From: Vibrio sp. SS-MA-C1-2
GTDB lineage: Bacteria > Pseudomonadota > Gammaproteobacteria > Enterobacterales > Vibrionaceae
Direction of reading: 5' to 3'
Assembly: GCF_021513135.1 (NCBI RefSeq)
Contig: NZ_CP090981.1
Location: forward strand, 2,418,001 to 2,482,000
Length of the DNA: 64,000 bases
The translations under genes were made by a program, and so were the position numbers. The notes under the pieces are model-generated. The model did no database searches. It saw only the letters and a list, made by a program, of their open reading frames with translations, and was not told the origin of the DNA. This document shows positions 37,092-45,952 of the stretch, piece by piece (the first letter of the stretch is position 1; each line of letters begins with the position of its first letter).

Positions 37092-37697
37092 ATGAATAAT
37101 CTAGCTTTACTCCCTCGTGCACTGGGGGTGCTATATTTTTACTCACCAGAGCATCCAACATTTAAAGATGTGACGTCTGATTTAAGCTTTTTAAGTCATC
37201 GTTTTGCATGGCAAGATAGCATTATGGCCAATACATTTGTCACTCAAATGCAAAAGAGCCTTGATCAGCTAACACGTTATGAATATTCAGTGCTATTTGA
37301 AGGACAAGGCGAAATGCTGGCACCACCTTGGGGGTCAGTATACCTAAATAAAGATAATATTGTGATGGGTGACACAACCGCAGAGTTTATAAAATTCATC
37401 AATAAAAATAGGATTGAATTTAACATCCATAATCAGCCGTTGGATCACTTTGCTTTAATGTTGTGGACCCTTGCCGCATTATGTGAAGAAGAGATCGATG
37501 ATAACCAGCAGGCGATTATTGAACTCCTTAAAGAACATTTACTACCATGGGGTTATCGTTATCTTGAGTTGCTCAGCAACAATCCATACAGCCCGTTTTA
37601 TGCAGCATTGGCTCAGTACTCACAACTTTGCTTAAATGGTCTGCAACAAGATTTTGGTATTTCTGACACTGAGATAAAAGTGAGATTGTTCAAATAG
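37092..37697 (+). CDS. TorD/DmsD-family molybdoenzyme chaperone
   Basis: This cytoplasmic maturation chaperone binds the Tat leader of DmsA-type enzymes. The 201-residue all-helical protein has the family's PPWGSVYL motif (about 78-85), PLDHFALMLWTLAAL and LLPWGYRYLELL. Start ATG follows AAGGTTCATCA. It lies downstream of dmsC after an ERIC copy, and its stop overlaps the next gene by one base. DmsD is the likely role; the sequence alone does not separate DmsD from TorD. Confidence 0.87.
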   Translation: MNNLALLPRALGVLYFYSPEHPTFKDVTSDLSFLSHRFAWQDSIMANTFVTQMQKSLDQLTRYEYSVLFEGQGEMLAPPWGSVYLNKDNIVMGDTTAEFIKFINKNRIEFNIHNQPLDHFALMLWTLAALCEEEIDDNQQAIIELLKEHLLPWGYRYLELLSNNPYSPFYAALAQYSQLCLNGLQQDFGISDTEIKVRLFK

Positions 37698-38164
37698 TGA
37701 CCACATTTAATCCAAAAAGAAGAGCTCTTTTCTCTCGTTTTGCTCCTCCTATTGAACAGGAAAATAAAGGCGCTTTACGGCCGCCTTTTGCTCAGAGTGA
37801 AGTGTCATTCTTAAGCTTATGTAACCAATGTAATGATTGCATCAAAGCTTGCCCAATGAACATTATCAAACTGGAACACGACTACCCCACTCTGACAGAT
37901 AAAAATAGATGCGATGACTGTTTAGCATGTGTCAAAAGTTGTAAATCTGGCGCACTTCAAAAGTCTAATTTAATCATAAAAATTGGTTCTCAATGCTCAC
38001 CAAAAATGGCTATTTATTGTCAATCTTGTCTCGAAGTGTGTCCAAATAAGGCATTAATTATTGAGCAAGGGAAACAACCAGCTATTGATATTGAAAGGTG
38101 TAACGGTTGTGGAGAGTGTATTAATGAGTGTGAGTTTAACGCAATAAGGCTTGTTGCAAGGTAA
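37697..38164 (+). CDS. NapF-like 4Fe-4S ferredoxin-type protein
   Basis: The 155-residue cytoplasmic protein has three ferredoxin-like cysteine clusters (CNQCNDCIKACP, CDDCLACVKSC, then CQSCLEVCPNKAL with CNGCGECINECEFNAI). It also has the N-terminal RRALFSRF segment seen in NapF. NapF helps mature or supply electrons to the periplasmic nitrate reductase. Here it sits with dmsABC and a TorD-like chaperone, so it probably assists the DMSO reductase. The GTG start overlaps the stop of the chaperone gene. Confidence 0.85.
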   Translation: MTTFNPKRRALFSRFAPPIEQENKGALRPPFAQSEVSFLSLCNQCNDCIKACPMNIIKLEHDYPTLTDKNRCDDCLACVKSCKSGALQKSNLIIKIGSQCSPKMAIYCQSCLEVCPNKALIIEQGKQPAIDIERCNGCGECINECEFNAIRLVAR

Positions 38165-38316
38165 TATCCATCAAGGCGTTCTATACCTAAAATAATTAGA
38201 ACTCTTATCTCAACCGTTAAAAGAGAATACAACAGAAAAAGAGAAGAATAAAAAACCGAAGCTGGTTCTTAATTCTTAGCGTCTCCATTTTTAATTAAAT
38301 AAATTATCTATATATA

Positions 38317-38349
38317 AAAAAAGTGAACATCAAAAATGTTCACTTTTTT
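38317..38349. terminator. Bidirectional rho-independent terminator between napF-like gene and gldA
   Basis: AAGTGAACAT (38321-38330) pairs perfectly with ATGTTCACTT (38336-38345) around a CAAAA loop, with A-runs before and T-runs after. It serves convergent genes on both sides. Confidence 0.9.
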
Positions 38350-38380
38350 ATTACAACTAAAATTTTAATTCAGAATAGAA

Positions 38381-39466
38381 TTATTTAGTACCTAGTTGAT
38401 TAGCTGTTAACATTGCAGCAAGAACCGCTTCAGGTGTCACAACGAATGGCATATTGTGAATTGTTTCACCGTCAGCACAAGATGCTTCAGCAACCGCCAT
38501 CATTGCATCCATGTTGATCTCTTTCACGCCCATTTCTGCTAAGTTTGTTGGTAGACCCACTGAGCGACAGAAATCAATCACTTCATTAATTTCTGCTAAT
38601 GGAGCATTCTCAAGTACTAATTGAGTTAATGTACCAAACGCAACTTTTTCACCATGATATAAATGATGACATTCTTCAAGCTTAGTTAGACCATTATGAA
38701 TCGCATGCGCCGCAGCAAGACCTGATGACTCAAAACCAATACCAGATAAGTAAGTATTCGCTTCAATAATATTTTCAACTGCAGTAGTTGAAAGGTTGTG
38801 TTCACATGCAATTTTGGCTTTTAAACCATCTTCAAGCAGTGTTTCATAACAAAGTTTAGCTAATGCTTGAGCTGAACGAGTGGGTGCACCACCTGCCATG
38901 GTTGCTTTACCTGAAATTCCATTCGCTCTAGCTTCGAAATACGTTGATAGTGCATCACCCATACCAGCAACAAGAAGGCGAACAGGTGCTCCTGCGATAA
39001 TGGCCGTATCCATAATAACCATGTTTGGATTTGTTGGGTAGATTAGGTATTCAGCAAACTCACCTTCAGGTGTATAGATAACTGAAAGTGCACTTGTTGG
39101 TGCATCAGTTGAAGCAATTGTTGGTACAACAACGACTGAGATATCATTATAGTAAGCAATCGCTTTTGCTGTATCTAATGTTTTACCACCACCAATACCA
39201 ACAACAGCTTCAGCGCCCATTTCCTTTGCAATTGACATTAGGCGATCAATTTCAGGACGGCTACATTCACCGTTAAATTCTTCCATTTTAAAATCGATTT
39301 GAGCTGTATCAAAACTTTTAGCAACGGTTGTGCCTACCAATCCAGTTACAAAATTATCGGCAATAGTTAAGACTTTTTTACCTAATGGAGAAACATATTC
39401 TCCAATATTTTCTAATACATTTTTGCCTTGAACATACTTGCTTGGACTAATAATGATTTTATCCAT
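38381..39466 (-). CDS. gldA: Glycerol dehydrogenase GldA (NAD+, zinc)
   Basis: This cytoplasmic enzyme oxidises glycerol to dihydroxyacetone and can reduce hydroxyacetone to 1,2-propanediol. The 361-residue protein matches the GldA family from its start (MDKIIISPSKYVQGKNVL). It has the NAD-binding GIGGGKTLDTAKA and zinc-ligand blocks GLAAAHAIHNGL and HLYHGEKVAFGTL. It is divergent from dhaKLM across 336 bp. In this setting it could make DHA from glycerol released by sulfoquinovosidase, or reduce hydroxyacetone if the glycyl radical enzyme is a C-S lyase; both roles are inference. Confidence 0.93.
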   Translation of the reverse strand: MDKIIISPSKYVQGKNVLENIGEYVSPLGKKVLTIADNFVTGLVGTTVAKSFDTAQIDFKMEEFNGECSRPEIDRLMSIAKEMGAEAVVGIGGGKTLDTAKAIAYYNDISVVVVPTIASTDAPTSALSVIYTPEGEFAEYLIYPTNPNMVIMDTAIIAGAPVRLLVAGMGDALSTYFEARANGISGKATMAGGAPTRSAQALAKLCYETLLEDGLKAKIACEHNLSTTAVENIIEANTYLSGIGFESSGLAAAHAIHNGLTKLEECHHLYHGEKVAFGTLTQLVLENAPLAEINEVIDFCRSVGLPTNLAEMGVKEINMDAMMAVAEASCADGETIHNMPFVVTPEAVLAAMLTANQLGTK

Positions 39467-39802
39467 GATCCTAACCTTTTATTTATGAATTAATTTTAAA
39501 TTTAAATACAACTAAAAACTTTAGAAATTCATCTTATTTATTTATTCATATTTATAGAAACTTTTTAATGATTATTCCTTTGCAGTTGTGATCAATAAAA
39601 CAAATCACCTTATTCACCCCTGTTACTATCAATTTAAATTAGATACCTATCACAAAAGCAAGTTATCCCACGTATTCATGTTCCATATTGAAACATATGA
39701 AACAGCTCATTATGTTTCATTTTGAAATAGTTCAATTAATTTTGTTCTTAAAAATTCCTATATTAGGATGAGGTCATTCTAATCACTCTATAAGAGAGCT
39801 TA
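39467..39802. other. gldA/dhaK divergent promoter region
   Basis: 336 bp, AT-rich, no gene. It contains several GAAAC/GTTTC elements, including an inverted repeat at 39697-39720, and AGAGAGC just before the dhaK ATG. No copy of the GACAAAA direct-repeat motif found in the sulfoquinovose promoters was seen here. Confidence 0.6.
39697..39720. promoter_or_regulatory. Inverted repeat, candidate DhaR (or other regulator) operator
   Basis: ATGAAAC, 10 bases, GTTTCAT, with a further TTGAAACAT directly upstream and TTTTGAAAT downstream. It lies 83 bp before dhaK. A role as the binding site of DhaR is inferred from its position only. Confidence 0.45.
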
Positions 39803-40870
39803 ATGATGAAAAAGTTAATCAATGACGTTGAAAATGTAGTTGCTGAGCAAGCTAAAGGGCTAGTTTTAGCCAATAAAAACCTAATTTTAAATGAAGACCC
39901 TTGTTATATTTACCACGAACAGAGTCAAGGCAAAGTGGCATTAGTTTCTGGCGGTGGTTCTGGTCATGAGCCTCTACACGCGGGATTTGTTGGTAAAGGT
40001 ATGTTAACCGGTGCATGTCTTGGTGCTGTATTTACATCTCCAACTCCAGACCAAATGATTGAGTGTGGTCAGAAATTAGCAAGTGATGCTGGTGTACTCT
40101 ACTTTATTAAAAATTACACCGGAGATATTTTAAACTTCGAGATGGCAGTAGAAATGCTGCATATGGAAGGTGTAAAAGTCGGTTCAGTTGTTATTGATGA
40201 TGATGTTGCCGTAAAAGATTCAGCCTTTACTGCTGGTCGTCGTGGTGTAGCAGCAACGGTTCTAATTGAAAAAATTGTTGGTGCCGCTGCAGAAAATGGT
40301 TATAGCATTGATGAGTGTGAAGCACTTGCGATGAAATTAAATAACCGAGCTCGCTCATTCGGTATTGCATTATCTGCATGTGTTGTTCCTGCAAATGGCA
40401 AGCCATCATTTGTATTAGCAGATGATGAAATTGAATTTGGTGTTGGTATTCATGGTGAAGCTGGTATTGAGCGCCGTAGCTACAAAGATGTTGATTCAGT
40501 AACATCTCAAATGCTAGAAGAATTACTGGGTTCTCAGCCTTATACTCGTACCCTTAAGACTTGGGATCGTAATGACGGTTTGTGGATTGAAAATGAGATC
40601 ACAACGGAAGAATTAAGTACCAGTGATGACATCATTGTTCTTGTTAATGGTCTTGGTGGTACACCAGAATCAGAACTTCAAGGCGCATACCGTAAAGTTC
40701 ATACTGAGCTTGAAAGTGCAGGTTTCAACATTGCTGCATCATTAGTTGGTAATTATTGTACTTCTTTAAATATGGAAGGTTTCTCTATCACGATTTTAAA
40801 AGCGGATGAAGAGACGATGAAGCTTTGGAATGAACCTGTAAATACAACTTCTATGCGTTGGGGATGCTAA
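39803..40870 (+). CDS. dhaK: PTS-dependent dihydroxyacetone kinase, DHA-binding subunit DhaK
   Basis: DhaK binds dihydroxyacetone covalently as a hemiaminal on a histidine and passes it to DhaL for phosphorylation. The 355-residue protein has SGGGSGHEPLHAGFVGKGML (about 50-69), KNYTGDILNFEMA and GVGIHGEAGIERR with the substrate His at about 217. It lacks the C-terminal ATP-binding domain of single-chain kinases, so it is the PTS type. It is first in dhaKLM and its stop is 1 base before dhaL. In E. coli DhaK also acts as co-repressor of DhaR. Confidence 0.95.
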   Translation: MMKKLINDVENVVAEQAKGLVLANKNLILNEDPCYIYHEQSQGKVALVSGGGSGHEPLHAGFVGKGMLTGACLGAVFTSPTPDQMIECGQKLASDAGVLYFIKNYTGDILNFEMAVEMLHMEGVKVGSVVIDDDVAVKDSAFTAGRRGVAATVLIEKIVGAAAENGYSIDECEALAMKLNNRARSFGIALSACVVPANGKPSFVLADDEIEFGVGIHGEAGIERRSYKDVDSVTSQMLEELLGSQPYTRTLKTWDRNDGLWIENEITTEELSTSDDIIVLVNGLGGTPESELQGAYRKVHTELESAGFNIAASLVGNYCTSLNMEGFSITILKADEETMKLWNEPVNTTSMRWGC

Positions 40871-40871
40871 T

Positions 40872-41510
40872 ATGTCGACAATTACTAAAGAACAAATCAT
40901 CACTTGGTTAACAGACTGTAGCCAACTATATACAGAAAACCAATTAATGCTAACTGAGTTAGATGCTGCCATTGGTGACGCTGACCACGGATTAAACATG
41001 GATCGTGGTTTTAAAGATGTCGCATTAAAGTTACCAACTGTTGCTGATAAAGATATCGGCATGATATTCAAAACAACAGGTATGTCTCTGCTCTCTAAAG
41101 TCGGCGGCGCATCTGGCCCTTTATATGGTACTTTCTTTATCCGTGCAGCAACAAAAACAATGGGTAAACAAGAACTAACGTTAGCAGAATTCACAGAAGC
41201 ACTTCAAGCTGGTGTTGATGGTGTCGTTGCACGCGGTAAAGCTGAATTAAATGATAAAACCATGTGTGATGTTTGGTGGGATGTCATTGGTGCAGCTAAT
41301 AAAGCGAATGAATCTAATCTATCCGTAAATGAAGCATTAACTTCAATGAATGAAGCAGCGAATCATGCCGTTGAACGCACTATACCACTACGCGCTAAAA
41401 AAGGGCGTGCTAGCTATTTAGGTGAGCGTTGTATTGGTCATAAAGATCCAGGTTCAGTTTCAACCATGCTAATGATTGAAACGTTATCTAAAGTCGTTAG
41501 TAAGGGTTAA
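40872..41510 (+). CDS. dhaL: Dihydroxyacetone kinase ADP-binding subunit DhaL
   Basis: DhaL carries tightly bound ADP that is rephosphorylated by DhaM and transfers phosphate to DHA on DhaK. The 212-residue protein has the Mg-binding aspartates in LDAAIGDADHGLNMDRG (about 29-45). GGASGPLYGTFF, KTMCDVWWDV and KKGRASYLGERCIGHKDPGSVS also match the family. It is the middle gene of dhaKLM. A second, separate dhaL-like gene lies at 46.9 kb. Confidence 0.95.
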   Translation: MSTITKEQIITWLTDCSQLYTENQLMLTELDAAIGDADHGLNMDRGFKDVALKLPTVADKDIGMIFKTTGMSLLSKVGGASGPLYGTFFIRAATKTMGKQELTLAEFTEALQAGVDGVVARGKAELNDKTMCDVWWDVIGAANKANESNLSVNEALTSMNEAANHAVERTIPLRAKKGRASYLGERCIGHKDPGSVSTMLMIETLSKVVSKG

Positions 41511-41512
41511 TC

Positions 41513-43912
41513 ATGGCTGGCATTGTTGTTGTATCACATAGTGAATTATTAGCTAATGGTGTTGTACAACTGGCGTCTCAAATGACCCAAGGTCGCTGCA
41601 ACATCGCAGCGGCTGGCGGTGTTGATGACCCAGAAAACCCAATTGGCACAGATACGATTAAAATCATGATGGCGATTGAAGAAGTCTATGATGATAGTGG
41701 TGTTCTTGTATTAATGGATATGGGCTCTGCGCTATTAAGTACAGAAACTGCACTCGAACTTCTTGATCCTAGTATGGTAGATAATATCACGCTATGTTCA
41801 GCACCTATCGTAGAAGGCACGATGGCAGCATCTGTTGCAGCGATGTCAGGTCTACCGATGGAAACGATTCTTGAAGAGACTCGAAACTGTTTAGAAGCGA
41901 AGCAGACTCATCTCGGTGATGTTGTTGAAACAGTACAAGAGACACCGGTTTTAACTCTTGGTGCAGATTCGTTAGCGTTTAGTTGGAAAGTACATAACCC
42001 TCATGGCCTACATGCAAGGCCAACTGCAAATTTAGTTGGCGTTACAGCCGGTTTTGAATCTGATATTGTGATTAAACGTGGCGAAGACCAAGCCAACGCG
42101 AAAAGCTTAAATTCAATTGCTAAAATGGGTGTTAAATGTTGCGATGAAATAACCTTCATGGCTTCAGGCAATGATGCAAAAGACGTAATATCAAGTATTA
42201 CAGAGCTTGCAAATAATCACTTTGGTGAAGACATCAATCAACCGGCAGTTGAATCAGTCAAAGTCGAAGATAAACCATTAGTTAAAGTCAATGGTGCCTT
42301 ATCGGGTATCCCAGTGTGTGACGGCTATGCTATTGGTCAAGTTGTACGCTTAGAAAATATGATGCCTCGTTTACCAGAATCATCATTTACATCAATCGAT
42401 AATGAAAAATCAATCTTCCTTGATGCATTACAGAATGTCGTTGCACGAATAACAACAAATGAAAAAGAAGCAATAACGACATTAGGAAAAGAACACGCTG
42501 CAATCTTCATGGCACACAAAGCTTTAATCTCAGATCCTGAGATCAAAGAACTTGTTATTGAGAAGATTGAAAGTGAAACCCCTGCGATTGATGCGTTTTA
42601 TGCCGTTATGTCGGACATGGCAAATAGCTATGGTCAAATTGACAATGAGTATATGCGTGAACGAGAAGCTGATGTATGGGATGTCACCAAGCAAGCACTA
42701 CTCTGCTTTGACGGAATTGAAGAATCAAAACTTGAGATTGGTGATAACTCCATCATTGTTGCTAAAGACCTATCTCCAACAGAAACGTCTCAACTTGATC
42801 CGACAAAAGTCGTTGGCATTTGCTTAGAAGCGGGCGGCAAAACATCGCATAGTGCAATTATTGCCAAAGCATTAGGTATTCCTGCGGTGGTTAAAGTCAC
42901 AGGATGTTTATCTGAAATCGAAAATGAGAAGACCATTATTATTGATGGTGGACAAGGTCTTGTTTATATTGATTTTGATGAACAATTCAGTCTGTCTATT
43001 CAAGAGCAAAGAGAACAATGGTTAGCTGATCGTAATCAAGATAAAGAAAGCGCTCATCAGCCAGCGATCACAAAAGATGGTCAACAAGTCGATATTCACG
43101 CCAATATTGGTAATTTACAAGACGCGATTAAAGCCGTTGAATTTGGTGCGGAAGGTGTTGGATTATTAAGAACTGAGTTCATTTTCCAAAACTCGAAAAC
43201 GTTACCAACCGAAGATGAGCAGTATCAGATCTATCGTGATATCGCAGATGCATTAGACGGTCGTCCTTTAACCATTCGAAGCCTTGATGTTGGTGGTGAT
43301 AAGCCGCTTGAGTCTTATCCGATGGCATCAGAAGAAAATCCATTCTTAGGGCTGCGTGGCGTTAGACTTTGTTTAACCGATACTGATTTATTTATACCTC
43401 AACTCAAAGCGGTTTTACGTGTTGCTAAAGACTACCCAAATGTTCAGTTGATGATCCCAATGATCTCAGAAACATCAGAACTCATTACTGTTAAAGCATT
43501 GATTCAAGAGTGTAGAGAAGCATTAGCTCTTCCTGAAAGTGACTACCCAATGAATGTGGGTATCATGATTGAGGTTCCAGCTGCAGTGCTTAATGCAGAT
43601 GCGTTAGCCAAAGAAGCCGACTTCTTTAGTATTGGTACTAATGATTTAACCCAATACGTTATGGCGGCTGATAGAGGCAATACCAGTGTCAGTAACCTTG
43701 TTGATTATAACAAGAGTGCCGTTATCGAAGCGATTAGTATGACCTGTCGAGCAGCTAAAGCTAACAATATTCCCGTTAGCATGTGTGGTGAAATGGCGGG
43801 TGATACAGACGTTTCTCAGCTATTGATTGAAACAGGTGTACTTAAATTAAGTGCCAGTTCATCCCTGATACCAAGTATGAAAGCTAAGATTAGAACGTTA
43901 AGCTTAGCGTAA
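41513..43912 (+). CDS. dhaM: DhaM phosphotransferase with fused HPr and complete Enzyme I
   Basis: DhaM relays phosphate from PEP to DhaL-ADP. The 799-residue chain has an EIIA-mannose-like domain with His9 (VVSHS), an HPr domain (NPHGLHARP, His167) and an Enzyme I phosphohistidine domain (GGKTSHSAI, His446). A full PEP-binding TIM barrel (about 520-799) contains GLLRTEFIF, LDVGGDKPL, GLRGVRLCL, MIPMIS and FFSIGTNDLTQY. E. coli DhaM ends after the EI N-terminal part at about 472 residues; here the complete EI should let the protein take phosphate directly from PEP. It is the last gene of the operon, with a terminator behind it. Confidence 0.94.
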   Translation: MAGIVVVSHSELLANGVVQLASQMTQGRCNIAAAGGVDDPENPIGTDTIKIMMAIEEVYDDSGVLVLMDMGSALLSTETALELLDPSMVDNITLCSAPIVEGTMAASVAAMSGLPMETILEETRNCLEAKQTHLGDVVETVQETPVLTLGADSLAFSWKVHNPHGLHARPTANLVGVTAGFESDIVIKRGEDQANAKSLNSIAKMGVKCCDEITFMASGNDAKDVISSITELANNHFGEDINQPAVESVKVEDKPLVKVNGALSGIPVCDGYAIGQVVRLENMMPRLPESSFTSIDNEKSIFLDALQNVVARITTNEKEAITTLGKEHAAIFMAHKALISDPEIKELVIEKIESETPAIDAFYAVMSDMANSYGQIDNEYMREREADVWDVTKQALLCFDGIEESKLEIGDNSIIVAKDLSPTETSQLDPTKVVGICLEAGGKTSHSAIIAKALGIPAVVKVTGCLSEIENEKTIIIDGGQGLVYIDFDEQFSLSIQEQREQWLADRNQDKESAHQPAITKDGQQVDIHANIGNLQDAIKAVEFGAEGVGLLRTEFIFQNSKTLPTEDEQYQIYRDIADALDGRPLTIRSLDVGGDKPLESYPMASEENPFLGLRGVRLCLTDTDLFIPQLKAVLRVAKDYPNVQLMIPMISETSELITVKALIQECREALALPESDYPMNVGIMIEVPAAVLNADALAKEADFFSIGTNDLTQYVMAADRGNTSVSNLVDYNKSAVIEAISMTCRAAKANNIPVSMCGEMAGDTDVSQLLIETGVLKLSASSSLIPSMKAKIRTLSLA

Positions 43913-43916
43913 TATT

Positions 43917-43948
43917 AAGGCTCATGTTTTTACATGGGCCTTTTTTTT
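43917..43948 (+). terminator. Rho-independent terminator of dhaKLM
   Basis: AAGGCTCATG pairs with CATGGGCCTT around a TTTTTA loop and is followed by eight T residues, 5 bp after the dhaM stop. Confidence 0.92.
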
Positions 43949-43958
43949 GATCCTTAAC

Positions 43959-44085
43959 TATACCCTTCTTACTTGAAGTTGCTAGGTTGTTGGCTACACT
44001 CGCTCGCCCAATCATAGAGTACACCTATACTCATGGGGCCTCACTTGCTTGCCGCCTACTAGCAACGCCAATTACTTTGGGTATA
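43959..44085 (-). repeat. ERIC/IRU element, full length
   Basis: A 127-bp copy in the orientation TATACCCTTCTTACTTGAAG ... ATTACTTTGGGTATA, with intact centre (CCCAATCATAGAGTAC ... CATGGGGCCTCACTTG). It ends 19 bp before the glycerate-kinase-like start codon, so it may carry or replace promoter sequence. Confidence 0.95.
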
Positions 44086-44104
44086 AAATTAGTTGAATTA
44101 CATT

Positions 44105-45205
44105 ATGAAAATTGTTATTGCACCTGATTCTTTTAAAGATTGTTTAACCGCGATAGAAGTTGCCTCGGCAATAGAAAAAGGATTTAAACGTATTCTTCCA
44201 AATGAAGAATATATTAAACTTCCTATTTCTACTCATCGTTCAGACATAATACAGTCGCTAGTTTTTGCAACCAATGGACAGAATATTTCACACCAAGTTG
44301 TCGATTTAGTCGGAGATAAAATTCAAGGTACCTATGGCCTTTCTGAAGATGATCATATTGCGTTTATTGATACCACCTTATCTAATCTGAATAAACTAAC
44401 ACCCCATAAATCAACTACCAGCATGGGTGTCGGCCAGCAAATTAAGGATGCACTTGATAAAGGAGTTAAACGCATTGTTTTAATCATTAATGAAGACATC
44501 GTTAATGACGGAGGAATTGGGGCTCTTCAAGCCTTAGGAATGCAGCTTATTGACCATCAAGGGATGAATATACCGTTTGAAAACCAAGAGCTGATTAACT
44601 TATGCAGAATCGATACCCGATTTATGCATCCTCACTTAAAGAATGTGACATTTGATCTCGTTGTAAACGATGACGCCGCGGTAAACATGAATGAAAACCC
44701 CTTTCAATCTCAAAATATTCCAGATGAAAAAGAGATTGAAAGCAGTATTAATAATAACTTAGTCAATTTCTCTCATATTATTAAAAAGCAATTCGGAAAT
44801 CCAATAATAGTAAAAGAAAATTCTGCAGAAAATTTCATGGCTGGATTAGCATCAATTCTAAATACCAACCAATCATCAATCATTGATATTTTCTCAGAAA
44901 TGTTCAAATTAGATAAACACATTAAAACTGCAAGTCTTGTTATCACTGGTCAAGGTGAACTATCACCGTTTACTGAGCATGAACTAATACACAATGTCGT
45001 CAATTTATCAAAGAAATATGACACTTCAATTGTCGCAATCACAGGTTGTATACCTGCTAATGACAATGTAATTGATGACAGCGGCATCGAAGCGATCTTT
45101 AGTATTACACCAAGGCCGGTTGAGTTATCTGTAGCCTTAGATGAAGCAAAAATAAATATTGAACAAACATCAAAAAGTATTGCCAGCTTAATAACAATGT
45201 TATAA
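44105..45205 (+). CDS. Divergent glycerate-kinase-fold protein (probable non-catalytic or altered function)
   Basis: The 366-residue protein aligns end to end with GarK/GlxK glycerate kinases: MKIVIAPDSFKDCLTAIEVASAIEKGF, then TSMGVGQQIKDALDKGVKRI, NDGGIGALQALG and LVITGQGELS. The catalytic glycine-rich motifs are lost, however: PVADGGEGT is replaced by PISTHRSDI and GIGGSATNDGG by IINEDIVNDGG. CDVTNPL becomes NDDAAVN and the GAGAAGG loop is absent. Base composition is very AT-rich even for this window. The ATG at 44105 is used rather than a TTG at 44093. It sits between dhaKLM and the sulfoquinovose genes. A binding, regulatory or new enzymatic role is possible. Confidence 0.7.
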   Translation: MKIVIAPDSFKDCLTAIEVASAIEKGFKRILPNEEYIKLPISTHRSDIIQSLVFATNGQNISHQVVDLVGDKIQGTYGLSEDDHIAFIDTTLSNLNKLTPHKSTTSMGVGQQIKDALDKGVKRIVLIINEDIVNDGGIGALQALGMQLIDHQGMNIPFENQELINLCRIDTRFMHPHLKNVTFDLVVNDDAAVNMNENPFQSQNIPDEKEIESSINNNLVNFSHIIKKQFGNPIIVKENSAENFMAGLASILNTNQSSIIDIFSEMFKLDKHIKTASLVITGQGELSPFTEHELIHNVVNLSKKYDTSIVAITGCIPANDNVIDDSGIEAIFSITPRPVELSVALDEAKINIEQTSKSIASLITML

Positions 45206-45211
45206 ACATAA

Positions 45212-45245
45212 AAAAGAGTAACAAATAAATTTTATTACTCTTTTC
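45212..45245 (+). terminator. Rho-independent terminator after glycerate-kinase-like gene
   Basis: AAAAGAGTAA pairs with TTACTCTTTT around a 13-base AT loop, ending in a T-rich run 7 bp after the gene's stop codon. Confidence 0.85.
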
Positions 45246-45407
45246 CTATTTAATCATTAAAATAAAGTATTACCAGCAAACAAATGAGCAAGTGAAATGA
45301 ATAGCCTGTTCAGGGCAATACCATGAATATTTTCCGTACAAATGCACGATCGATTTGACGATCATATCTAGATGTGAACATATACTCTCTTTTTAGGGAG
45401 AAGCCAT

Positions 45408-45862
45408 ATGTATATTGGCTATTTCAAAGAACATTTTCAATGGCTAACAGATCAAAGACAAGGTGAAAAAGGTTAGTTTGTATTCGAGGATACATCATTT
45501 AGCTCCACAACACCCCGTAACAACCTGTTTTTAAACGGTACCCCTATTGGTGACAACATTACTCGTATTGTCTCAACTATTGAACCGAAGGAATTTCATG
45601 AATGTTTCGTTAGCTGGATGTCATCGATTCATACATTAACTAACGAGCAAGTCATTCCCATTGATGGTAAGACACTTCGCAGTTCATATGACCATAAGAT
45701 GAAGCCAAGCACCATCCATATGGTGAGTCCTTATACATCATCAAATAAGCTATCTTCGAAAGTTTATTCACTTCTACTTAGTAACATAACATCCTTTAAG
45801 AATAGGAGTGCATGTTCACTTTCTATAATAGATGGTTGTTTTATTATCGTTAGGAAACGCTA
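45408..45862 (+). pseudogene. ISAs1-family transposase, truncated and interrupted
   Basis: An N-terminal piece (MYIGYFKEHFQWLTDQRQGEKG then a stop) is followed by in-frame FHECFVSWMSSIHTLTNEQVIPIDGKTLRSSYDHK and TIHMVSPY. The IDGKTLR-S and IHMVS blocks are the hallmark of ISAs1 (H-repeat) transposases. The reading frame carries a stop near codon 23 and departs from the family after MVSPY. Most of the DDE domain is missing, so it is a dead fragment. Confidence 0.7.
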
Positions 45863-45903
45863 ATAGAATGATTGTTGGGATAGCAGTAAAATAACCTAAT
45901 TAT

Positions 45904-45930
45904 AATTAGGCGTATTAATTACGCCTAATT
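45904..45930 (-). terminator. Hairpin terminator after the DoxX-like membrane gene
   Basis: AATTAGGCGTA pairs perfectly over 11 bp with TACGCCTAATT around a TTAAT loop, 23 bp past the stop of the minus-strand gene at 45953. Confidence 0.65.
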
Positions 45931-45952
45931 ACTTGGAATTTATAATAATATC

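Noticed and set aside
38183-38232. ERIC-end-like TATACCTAAAATAATTAGA after the napF-like gene
   Set aside because: A single end with no inner arms; too short to support a repeat feature.
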